Below, in pieces: positions 1 through 5,071 of a stretch of DNA of 5,606 nt. The number at the start of each line of letters is the position of its first letter. Position 1 is the first letter of the stretch. Source of the stretch: Corynebacterium sp. (GTDB lineage: Bacteria; Actinomycetota; Actinomycetes; Mycobacteriales; Mycobacteriaceae); assembly GCF_030152825.1 (NCBI RefSeq), contig NZ_JASLIP010000024.1:1-5606 (forward strand), read 5' to 3'. The translations under genes and the position numbers were made by a program. A model generated the notes under the pieces. That model was not told the origin of the DNA, did not search any database, and saw nothing but the letters and a program-made list of their open reading frames with translations.

Positions 1-736
1 ACCCACATCGGCAGGTGCTTCAGCACCAGCATGATCGGGCGGAACTGCGGGTGGACCCAGACGATCGTCTTCTTTCGTCCACCGCCTTGGCGATCGCCTT
101 CGCCGCATCGGTCTTATCGACGGTCAGCGGGGCGTCGTCCAAATCCTTCGTCATATTCGTGCGGACCCGTCCCGGACGCACGGTCAGCACGCGCACCCCA
201 GTGCCGCGTAGCGCCTCGCCGAGCAGGCGGTAGAAGCCGTCTGTGCCGGCCTTCGTGGAGCCGTACACAAAGTTCGAACGGCGCACCATCTCACCCGCGA
301 CGGTGGAGAAGGCGACGATCTGGCCGTGGCCCTGCTCCTTCATCTTCTGGCCCAGCAGCACACCGACCGAAACCGCGCCGGTGAAATTCACCTGTGCTGC
401 CTGCACGGCGAGCCTCTGGTCCTGCCACTGCTTCTCGTTATCGCCCAGGATGCCGAACGCGACGATCGCGATATCGATATCGCCGGCCTCGAAGGCCTTG
501 TCGATGACCGCCGGGTGGGAATCGAAATCCACCGCATCAAAGGCCAGGGTCTCCACCTCGGACGCACCGGCGGCCTGGCAACGGCGGGTGGCGTCGTCCA
601 GGCTCTCGCCCTCGCGGGCAGCCAGAACCACGCGCGCCGGGCCACGGGAGAGGAACTCCTCCACCACGGCCAGACCCATGTCGGACGCACCGCCGAGCAG
701 CAGGATGGACTGGGGCTTTCCAACAGCATCAATCAT
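1..736 (-). CDS. dprE2: DprE2, NAD(P)H-dependent DPX 2-reductase; 3' end outside window, apparent frameshift
   Basis: This is a short-chain dehydrogenase/reductase that performs the second half of DPA epimerisation, reducing the 2-keto intermediate made by DprE1 to decaprenylphosphoryl-arabinose. Visible SDR marks are the Rossmann glycine motif GGASDMG at residues 15-21, the VNFTG segment with Asn117, Ser144, and the catalytic YGSTK with Tyr158 and Lys162. The start is the ATG at 736, with a strong AAAGGAG 7 nt upstream, 31 nt after the dprE1 stop, so the two genes form an operon. The frame stays family-like through AVD at residue 220 and then runs into an Arg/Ser-rich tail ending in TGA at 20-22. 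Adding one base within 72-77 restores the sequence (K-K-T-I then VWVHPQFRPIMLVL) up to the window edge. That gives about 245 residues inside the window, against roughly 254 for known DprE2. In related genomes aftA usually follows. Identity is secure; whether the frameshift is real is not. Confidence 0.93.
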
Positions 737-743
737 GAAATAA

Positions 744-750
744 CTCCTTT
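744..750 (-). promoter_or_regulatory. Ribosome binding site of dprE2
   Basis: AAAGGAG on the minus strand lies 7 nt before the dprE2 ATG, in the 31-nt gap after the dprE1 stop. It is one of the two clear Shine-Dalgarno sequences in the window (the other precedes the holin-type gene). This fits translation of a downstream operon gene, while most other genes here look leaderless. Confidence 0.8.
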
Positions 751-767
751 AAAAGGCTCGTCGGTGT

Positions 768-2183
768 TTAGTGCAGCTCGAGGCGGCGGGACATATCGGA
801 TGCGAACACGCCCGTCGGGTCGATGTTGTGGCGGGTCTCCAGCCAGCCAGGCAGACCCGGGTACATCTTGTGGAAGTTCTCCGCGGAGGTGCGGGACTCC
901 TTCGCCAGGTACAGGCGGCCGCCGAACTCCATGACGCGGCGATCCAGGTCGTCCAGGAACGCACCCAGACCCGGGCGGATCGGGAAGTCCACGCACACGT
1001 TCCAGCCCTTCATCGGGTAGCTCAGCGGCGCGCGGTTGCCCTCACCGAAGAGCTTGAAAACGTTCAGCGCGGAGTAGTGGCCGGACGCCTGGATGTCGCG
1101 GATGATCTGCTTGAACGGCTCCACCGCCTCCGTCGGGACGACGAACTGGTACTGCAGGAAGCCCTTGGAACCGTAGCCGCGGTTCCACTCGCCGATGAGG
1201 TCCAGCGGCTGGTAGAACTGCGTGAGGTTCTGGATCTGGTTCCGCGCAGGCGAGCCCATCATGTAGTACGCCTCGCCGATCGCCATCAGGGAGAGCTTGT
1301 TCATCGTCCAGGACGGGAAGATGTCCGGCACGGTCATCAGCTGCGGGGCATTGAACTTCAGCGGGTCCTTCGCCAGCTTCGGGGCGAACTCCTTCAGCTG
1401 GTCCAGGGTTGCCAGGGAACCGCGGGAGATGGTGGAGCGGCCGAGCTTCTTGCCGCCGGAGATCGCGTCGAACCAGGCGGAAGAGTACGTGTAGTTGTGC
1501 TCCGAACCGTCGGAGTGGAACTCGATCGTCTCGTCCAGCGTGTTCGTGCGGTCGGTGTCCGCGATGAAGTAGGCGGTCTCCGTGCGCGTCATCTCGATGC
1601 GGGCGCGCAGGATGATGCCGGTCAGCCCCATGCCGCCGACGGTGGCCCAGAACAGCTCACCCTTCGGGTCATCCGGGGTGCCCTCCGGCTCCAGGTGCAG
1701 GACGCGGCCGTCGGCGACGAGCAGCTCCATGGACAGGACGTGGTCGCCGAAGGATCCCGCGGAGTGGTGGTTCTTGCCGTGAATATCCGGCCCGATCGCG
1801 CCACCGATGGTGACCTGGCGGGTACCCGGCAGGACGGGGACCCACAGGCCGTAGGGCAGGGCGGCCTTCATCAGCTGGTCGAGCGTCACCCCGGCATCAA
1901 CGTCCACGATCGCCGTGTCCGGGTCGATGTCGTGGATCTTGTTGAGCTCCCGCATATCGATGACGAGACCGCCGGCGTTGTTGGTCGGGTCGCCGTAGCT
2001 GCGGCCCATCCCGCGGGCGATGACGCCGCGCTGCAGGTGGCTGGGCTTATCCGCATTATCGTCCGCGACCTGGGCCACGGCCTTCGCGATGGTCTCCACA
2101 TCTGGCGTGGACAGCACCTCTGCCGTGGTGGCCTGAGTGCGGCCCCAACCGGTCAGGGTCTTTGTAGTTGTATGGATGCTCAT
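768..2183 (-). CDS. dprE1: DprE1, FAD-dependent decaprenylphosphoryl-ribose 2'-oxidase
   Basis: This flavoenzyme oxidises decaprenylphosphoryl-ribose to its 2-keto form, the first step of DPA synthesis for arabinogalactan. The 471-residue protein aligns by eye with M. tuberculosis DprE1 (461 residues) almost throughout. It has an N-terminal TGWGRT, then an FAD-binding PCMH-type domain with ARGMGRSYGD (57-66), LPGTRQVTIGGAI (118-130) and DIHGKNHHSAGSFG (133-146). The substrate domain follows, with YTYSSAWFDAIS (231-242), QNLTQFYQPLD (318-328) and ASDMSRRLEL at the end. Cys397 in WNVCVDF corresponds to Mtb Cys387, the covalent benzothiazinone target, and Lys428 in AKESRT to the essential Mtb Lys418. 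The ATG at 2183 is preferred because homology begins just after it. A GTG 87 nt upstream would add unrelated residues encoded by a gene remnant. There is no good Shine-Dalgarno sequence, and a TANNNT box 8 nt upstream suggests a leaderless mRNA. The gene is intact and leads the dprE1-dprE2 operon. Confidence 0.97.
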   Translation of the reverse strand: MSIHTTTKTLTGWGRTQATTAEVLSTPDVETIAKAVAQVADDNADKPSHLQRGVIARGMGRSYGDPTNNAGGLVIDMRELNKIHDIDPDTAIVDVDAGVTLDQLMKAALPYGLWVPVLPGTRQVTIGGAIGPDIHGKNHHSAGSFGDHVLSMELLVADGRVLHLEPEGTPDDPKGELFWATVGGMGLTGIILRARIEMTRTETAYFIADTDRTNTLDETIEFHSDGSEHNYTYSSAWFDAISGGKKLGRSTISRGSLATLDQLKEFAPKLAKDPLKFNAPQLMTVPDIFPSWTMNKLSLMAIGEAYYMMGSPARNQIQNLTQFYQPLDLIGEWNRGYGSKGFLQYQFVVPTEAVEPFKQIIRDIQASGHYSALNVFKLFGEGNRAPLSYPMKGWNVCVDFPIRPGLGAFLDDLDRRVMEFGGRLYLAKESRTSAENFHKMYPGLPGWLETRHNIDPTGVFASDMSRRLELH

Positions 2184-2191
2184 GGCTTTCA

Positions 2192-2197
2192 AGCGTA
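2192..2197 (-). promoter_or_regulatory. Candidate -10 box of dprE1 (leaderless)
   Basis: TACGCT on the minus strand fits the TANNNT pattern and ends 8 nt before the dprE1 ATG, the distance expected when transcription starts at the start codon. The only purine-rich stretch before the ATG, GAAAG, is just 2 nt away, too close for a normal ribosome binding site. The box is not a strong match and no -35 is visible. Confidence 0.4.
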
Positions 2198-2202
2198 GCG
2201 CC

Positions 2203-2222
2203 GCAGGCTGCGAATAGCCTGC
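2203..2222. promoter_or_regulatory. Operator-like inverted repeat upstream of dprE1
   Basis: A perfect 7-bp inverted repeat, GCAGGCT, N6, AGCCTGC, lies 5 bp upstream of the candidate dprE1 -10 box, over the spacer and -35 zone. Neither strand has a T run after it, so it does not look like a terminator. It would not be transcribed if dprE1 is leaderless, which favours a protein-binding site in DNA. It lies in a stretch where the two copies of the local duplication differ. Confidence 0.45.
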
Positions 2223-2408
2223 TAAAACAGTCGGTTCGCTAGTACAAATCCATGATGTCGCGAATCTCACTAAAACGCGTGGATAGCGCGCGGGTGGGCA
2301 GCTTCACGCGCCGGACGGGGCCGCGCCTGGTCGCATCAAGGGTGAGATGACAGGAGAGGTGGCGCGCCGGGTGGGGCGCGAGTTATCCCGCCAGAGCCGC
2401 GAGCGAGG

Positions 2409-2783
2409 TTAGAGGGCGGAGCGCAGTCCGATGGCCTTGAGCGTTCCCTCCACGATCCAGGTGGCGATAGCCATGAAGATCGCGCCGAAGAACGCCGCCC
2501 AGAAGCCACTGACCACCAGGCCGTTGCCGATGCCGCTGGAGATCCAACCGACAAGGGCGAACAGCAGCGCGTTCACGATCAACGAGAACAGCCCCAGGGT
2601 GAGGATGCGCAGCGGCAGGCTGAGTAGCCGCACGACCGGGGCGATGAAGGCGTTAACGAACATGAACACCAGCGCGGCCCAGATGAAGGCGCCCACACCG
2701 CCCATCACGGAAACGCCAGGAATAACCAGGGTGACCAGCCACAGCGCGACGGCCGTGACCACAACGTCGAGTGCAAAACGCAT
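2409..2783 (-). CDS. Four-TM membrane protein of the mycobacterial phage holin superfamily IV type
   Basis: This is a 124-residue, strongly hydrophobic protein resembling the family named mycobacterial 4-TMS phage holin (PF04020). Four membrane segments are visible at about residues 5-24, 28-50, 56-80 and 90-112. The stretch RLLSLPLRILTLGLFSLIVN (57-76) is the typical family core of Leu/Pro followed by TLGLFSL and Asn. Despite the name, such genes are common in bacterial chromosomes outside prophages and no lytic role is shown; nothing else here looks like phage. The start is the ATG at 2783 with GAAGGA 5 nt upstream. An upstream in-frame start at 2885 would add a hydrophilic, unrelated tail and overlap the promoter. 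A good promoter (CAGACA, 17 nt, TATAAT) lies about 100 nt upstream. The stop at 2409-2411 is 225 nt before dprE1, so the gene could be read separately from it. Family assignment is fairly sure; function is unknown. Confidence 0.85.
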   Translation of the reverse strand: MRFALDVVVTAVALWLVTLVIPGVSVMGGVGAFIWAALVFMFVNAFIAPVVRLLSLPLRILTLGLFSLIVNALLFALVGWISSGIGNGLVVSGFWAAFFGAIFMAIATWIVEGTLKAIGLRSAL

Positions 2784-2883
2784 AAGAATCCTTCGTTCTT
2801 CAACATGTCTGCCACGGCAGCGCCATGCCGGGGACAGCACGGGCATCAAGCGGGCGCCGCGAGCATCAAAACAGCTACATACC

Positions 2884-2912
2884 ATTATATCTGCGAGTTA
2901 GGCGCATGTCTG
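2884..2912 (-). promoter_or_regulatory. SigA-type promoter of the holin-type gene
   Basis: On the minus strand CAGACA (2907-2912, four of six matches to TTGACA) is followed by a 17-nt spacer and a perfect TATAAT (2884-2889). Transcription would begin near 2877 and leave a leader of about 93 nt before the ATG at 2783, which has its own GAAGGA. This differs from the leaderless design of neighbouring genes. The promoter lies in a segment of about 45 nt that is missing from the decayed duplicate. Confidence 0.7.
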
Positions 2913-2929
2913 CGTGCTGGTCGGTCCCG

Positions 2930-3235
2930 CTAGTACAGGTCCATGATTGTGCGGATCTCCTCCGGGAGCTCCTCGACGCTGGTGATCTTCGGGCCGTCAT
3001 AGTCGCGCAGGATATCGCGCACCCGCTGGCGGCTCACCGAATCCATGATCGGCAGCTCCTGGGCCATCATCCGCGTCATCCACGAGTTCAGTGGAAGCTG
3101 CGTGCGCTCCGCGGCCTCATAGGTCGTGTCCTCCCCGACACCACCGACCCGCATCGGTGGCTCCTTCTGCTCTTTCGGCTGCTTGCCGACGATATTGGAG
3201 AGGCCTGTGCTGAGTTTTTCGAAGAGTCCTGCCAT
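2930..3235 (-). CDS. Small orphan protein of 101 residues
   Basis: I do not recognise a family. The N-terminus (MAGLFEKLSTGLSNIVGK) could form an amphipathic helix and is followed by a Lys/Glu/Pro linker (19-27). Residues 50-79 (SWMTRMMAQELP, then SRQRVRDILRDYD) and 88-101 (EELPEEIRTIMDLY) look like short helices. There is no signal peptide or membrane span, so it is probably cytosolic, perhaps membrane-associated. Coding is supported by sensible amino-acid composition, by a well-formed promoter ending at its start, and by a fossil copy of its last nine codons at 2239-2268 with mainly synonymous changes. The ATG at 3235 lacks a Shine-Dalgarno sequence and has TAGAAT 8 nt upstream, which suggests a leaderless mRNA. 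It is divergent from the 234-residue gene and shares promoter architecture with that gene and the 250-residue gene. Confidence 0.75.
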   Translation of the reverse strand: MAGLFEKLSTGLSNIVGKQPKEQKEPPMRVGGVGEDTTYEAAERTQLPLNSWMTRMMAQELPIMDSVSRQRVRDILRDYDGPKITSVEELPEEIRTIMDLY

Positions 3236-3243
3236 GCCTAAGG

Positions 3244-3277
3244 ATTCTAGCCGGGGTGGCAGACACGCCCCGCCAGC
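3244..3277 (-). promoter_or_regulatory. Leaderless promoter of the 101-residue gene with shared upstream element
   Basis: On the minus strand GGGGCGTGTCTG (3260-3271) is followed by 10 nt and TAGAAT (3244-3249), then 8 nt to the ATG. No TTGACA-like -35 is present; the 12-mer sits where a -35 would be. The 18 nt GCTGGCGGGGCGTGTCTG (3260-3277) recur exactly in the promoter of the 250-residue gene at 4160-4177. Confidence 0.7.
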
Positions 3278-3293
3278 TGCTGCGGTCCAGCCA

Positions 3294-3321
3294 GGGGCGC
3301 GTCTGGTCGCCGGGGTAAAAT
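3294..3321 (+). promoter_or_regulatory. Leaderless promoter of the 234-residue gene with shared upstream element
   Basis: GGGGCGCGTCTG (3294-3305) is followed by 10 nt and TAAAAT (3316-3321), then 7 nt to the ATG at 3329. The alternative ATG at 3320 overlaps the -10 box, which argues for the 3329 start. The element is an 11 of 12 match to the one facing it on the opposite strand, so the two form an inverted pair separated by 22 nt. Confidence 0.7.
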
Positions 3322-3328
3322 GCTGAGC

Positions 3329-4033
3329 ATGAAGAAACCACCACTCGCGTTTGAAGCTCTGGCCGCCGCCGCAGGCACGGCTGCGTTCTACGGCATCAAG
3401 GACTTCCTACCCGCCGGTCGGCGCCGTGGCTGGCTGCGGGGCGCCGCACTGGTCGCCGGAATCGGCCCGTATGTGGTGCGTTCCACCGTGGACACGATGG
3501 AATTCGCGAAGGAGGAGTTCTCGCAAGAGAGCAGGCAGACCGCCGAACTGCGCAAGCTCCTCGACGACGCCCGCGCCCGCCAGGCAGGGTCTGTGCCGCT
3601 GGACGGTGACGTCGCCGACCTCGCTGCGGGGGAGGACGTCGCCGTCGATGGCGATGCCTTCAACGACGACGTCGTCCCGGACGTCGCGGTTGATGACGGT
3701 GCGGTTGCTGACGGTGCGGCCGACGATGACGGGGAGGAAGCAGAGGAAATCTGGCCGCCGAATGATCCCCGCTGGTGGGACCGGGTATTCAGCCTGCCGC
3801 CTTACGCCGTGTTGCCAGGGGCGGCGGCGTTGCTTGTCCTTGCCGTGACGGCGGGGGTGCGCATCGACCGCGCGATTCAGCGCGCTGGTGTGAAGGCGCT
3901 GGAATCGCGGGGCGTGGAGTACCCCAATGCCGCGTGGGGCGGGATCTCCGGAGTGATTGCGGCGGCCGCGGTGGTGGCGGACCGGGAGACCGCGGAACGG
4001 GCGGGGCGCGCGGGCGGTCGCCGGGCGAGGTGA
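3329..4033 (+). CDS. Membrane-associated protein of 234 residues with an acidic linker
   Basis: I cannot name a family. Two hydrophobic stretches near the N-terminus (about 6-22 and 37-51) flank the basic cluster RRRG. A charged, probably helical segment follows (about 57-84). Residues 91-140 form an extremely acidic, repetitive linker built from D, V, A and G (DVAVDGD, VAVDDGAVADGAADDDG). After the motif WPPNDPRWWDRVF (142-154) come a clear membrane span (about 157-177), a basic stretch, a further Ala-rich hydrophobic segment (about 203-217) and an Arg-rich end. The WPPNDPRWWDRVFSLPPYA block looks like the conserved part. The protein probably sits in the cytoplasmic membrane. Start 3329 is chosen because a -10 box lies 7 nt upstream and overlaps the earlier ATG. 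No Shine-Dalgarno sequence is seen. The next gene begins 167 nt later from its own promoter of the same type. Confidence 0.8.
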   Translation: MKKPPLAFEALAAAAGTAAFYGIKDFLPAGRRRGWLRGAALVAGIGPYVVRSTVDTMEFAKEEFSQESRQTAELRKLLDDARARQAGSVPLDGDVADLAAGEDVAVDGDAFNDDVVPDVAVDDGAVADGAADDDGEEAEEIWPPNDPRWWDRVFSLPPYAVLPGAAALLVLAVTAGVRIDRAIQRAGVKALESRGVEYPNAAWGGISGVIAAAAVVADRETAERAGRAGGRRAR

Positions 4034-4086
4034 CCGGCGCGGTGACTAGCGAGGCGACCGGGCAGCGACCAGCGAGGTGACCGGCG
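4025..4086 (+). repeat. Three imperfect 15-bp direct repeats across the stop codon
   Basis: Copies of GCGAGGYGACCGGSS occur at 4025-4039, 4049-4063 and 4072-4086, spaced 24 and 23 nt. The first and third are identical. The first contains the stop codon of the 234-residue gene, so the array lies mostly after the gene. Its role is unknown; replication slippage in GC-rich sequence is the simplest origin. Confidence 0.6.
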
Positions 4087-4105
4087 GCGCGCGGTGCGCG
4101 GTTCA

Positions 4106-4119
4106 GCCCGCGTGCGGGC
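4106..4119 (+). terminator. Weak GC hairpin after the 234-residue gene, possible terminator
   Basis: GCCCG, CGTG, CGGGC can form a 5-bp GC stem with a 4-nt loop about 70 nt after the stop codon. No T run follows, so this is at best a poor intrinsic terminator and may be chance in such GC-rich sequence. Confidence 0.2.
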
Positions 4120-4159
4120 GGGGCGTCCGCGCTGGGGTGAGCGAAGGCTGTGGGGATCG

Positions 4160-4193
4160 GCTGGCGGGGCGTGTCTGGGGCGGTCGCTAAGAT
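4160..4193 (+). promoter_or_regulatory. Leaderless promoter of the 250-residue gene with shared upstream element
   Basis: GGGGCGTGTCTG (4166-4177) is followed by 10 nt and TAAGAT (4188-4193), then 7 nt to the ATG at 4201. Element, spacing and -10 class match the two divergent promoters about 0.9 kb upstream. The 18 nt at 4160-4177 are identical to the minus-strand copy at 3260-3277. A GAGG lies only 2 nt before the ATG, too close to act as a normal ribosome binding site. Confidence 0.7.
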
Positions 4194-4200
4194 CGAGGTC

Positions 4201-4953
4201 ATGAGCCCAGCGAGTGAAGCACAGAAGGCCAGCGCCGACATCTCGGATGCCGAGACTTCGAGCACCGAGACGTCCAGTACCGAGACCTCGGGCGGGGTGG
4301 CGTTGACACCCACCCCAACCTTGGCGGTCGCGCCCTCCGACCGGCCGGAGGATACCCCCGGGCCGATCACGTACTACCCGCCGGTGCTGGTCGCCTGCCG
4401 GGTGGGGGAGACGACCGCGATCTGGCAGGTCGAAACCGACCCGGAGCTGACGCGCGGCGACTTCTCCGGTGCCTGGCTGCTGGGGCCCGACGGGGTGCAG
4501 GGCTTCGCGGGGGAGGCCGAGTGGATTGAGGGGCGCGATGATCCGGCCGCGGTGGCGCGGCTGCTGCTCGTGCACCCGGTCTTCCTAACCGAGGACTCAG
4601 AAGGGGACATCACCTACGGCGGCCTGGCGGAAGGCGAGCTCCACCTCGTGGACGTTGCTGCTAGCCAGGAAGCGGCCGAGGCCGCAGTCGAGCAGGCTAA
4701 GGCCGAGTTCGAGGAGTCCAATGGCAAGAAGTCCACGGGCTGGGGAGAGGTCCGACCCATCGAACCGGTGGAGGGACACCCGCCACAGGGCCTGGACACA
4801 GACGCGGAAAAAGCCGTGACCAGCGTGCTCGCGTTGGCGCGCGGGGTGAGGACCTGGAACCGGGATTGGGCTGCCTTCGAGGCCGTGCGTAAGCGCCGGC
4901 TGAAGAACGAACCCGACCAGCCCCGCTGGGTGCCGATCCGCCTGTGGGGCTAA
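4201..4953 (+). CDS. Soluble acidic protein of 250 residues, function unknown
   Basis: I do not recognise the family. Residues 1-55 are Ser/Thr/Pro/Ala-rich and probably disordered, with a tandem ETSST repeat at 18-32. A folded domain appears to start at ITYYPPVLVACRVGE (56-70) and continues through TAIWQVETDPEL, FSGAWLLGPDGVQGFAGEAEWIEG and LLLVHPVFL. An Ala/Glu-rich helix lies at about 153-172, and a basic, Trp-containing C-terminus (VRTWNRDWAAFEAVRKRRL, then WVPIRLWG) ends the protein. No signal peptide or membrane span is visible, so it is likely cytosolic. Start 4201 is preferred over the in-frame GTG at 4150 because a -10 box ends 7 nt before it and the extension would lie over the promoter. 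The shared promoter element suggests co-expression with the 101- and 234-residue genes. Confidence 0.82.
   Translation: MSPASEAQKASADISDAETSSTETSSTETSGGVALTPTPTLAVAPSDRPEDTPGPITYYPPVLVACRVGETTAIWQVETDPELTRGDFSGAWLLGPDGVQGFAGEAEWIEGRDDPAAVARLLLVHPVFLTEDSEGDITYGGLAEGELHLVDVAASQEAAEAAVEQAKAEFEESNGKKSTGWGEVRPIEPVEGHPPQGLDTDAEKAVTSVLALARGVRTWNRDWAAFEAVRKRRLKNEPDQPRWVPIRLWG
4252..4296 (+). repeat. Three 15-bp in-frame tandem repeats encoding ETSST
   Basis: Units start at 4252, 4267 and 4282 (GAGACTTCGAGCACC, GAGACGTCCAGTACC, then a diverged third) and encode ETSST, ETSST, ETSGG near the N-terminus of the 250-residue protein. The length is a multiple of three, so a change in copy number would keep the frame. 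Third-position differences show that the units have already diverged. Confidence 0.7.
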
Positions 4954-5071
4954 ACGGAGGCGACGGTCAGCGTGGGCTCCGGGAGCAGGGTCTGGCCCCG
5001 CGCCGGCAGATGCGCGCAGTAAGACCGCACGGTCGTGAACCGTGACATGACCGCGGAGCTGCTGGGGCGGC

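Larger units (their letters stand above)
2189..2349 (-). pseudogene. Decayed partial copy of the 101-residue gene and its flanks
   Basis: Several short pieces match the region around the 101-residue gene in the same order and orientation: 2189-2204 with 2846-2860, 2224-2230 with 2868-2874, 2231-2268 with 2921-2959 (about 31 of 39 aligned positions), and 2317-2349 with 3294-3322. The best piece encodes, on the minus strand, EIRDIMDLY followed by TAG, against EIRTIMDLY and TAG in the intact gene. Most base changes there are synonymous (ATT/ATC, GAT/GAC, TTG/CTG). The rest of the gene body is missing and no plausible start remains in this frame, so I read this as a fossil with an internal deletion. 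It occupies most of the gap between dprE1 and the holin-type gene. Confidence 0.55.
2846..3322. repeat. Intact copy of a partly duplicated segment
   Basis: This stretch covers the leader of the holin-type gene, the whole 101-residue gene and its divergent promoter region. Fragments of it recur in the same order at 2189-2349 on the far side of the holin-type gene. The two copies therefore flank that gene as diverged direct repeats. The match is patchy and was judged by eye; the segments at 2921-2959 and 3294-3322 are the most convincing. Confidence 0.5.

Noticed and set aside
771..2198. A 475-codon open frame on the plus strand opposite dprE1
   Set aside because: It is an exact antisense shadow of a clearly recognised gene, with Arg/Val/Leu-biased composition typical of GC-rich shadow frames and no recognisable domain.
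2184..2270. Upstream GTG extension of dprE1 giving 500 residues
   Set aside because: The extra residues match nothing in DprE1, overlap the fossil gene tail in another frame, and would cross the candidate promoter and inverted repeat.
2363..2380. CGCGCC/GGCGCG hairpin after the holin-type gene
   Set aside because: The 6-bp GC stem has no T run on either strand, so it is not convincing as a terminator.
2347..2412. A 21-codon basic ORF on the plus strand (MTGEVARRVG...)
   Set aside because: Its ATG corresponds to the ATG that overlaps the -10 box in the intact duplicate copy; there is no conservation evidence and it runs antisense into the holin-type gene end.
2784..2885. Upstream in-frame start for the holin-type gene at 2885
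   Set aside because: It overlaps the TATAAT box and adds a Cys/Arg-rich, non-family tail; the 2783 ATG has a Shine-Dalgarno sequence.
3789..4575. Long minus-strand open frames across the 234- and 250-residue genes
   Set aside because: Composition is Arg/Pro/Ser-rich without a domain, and they cross two well-supported promoters and genes on the other strand.
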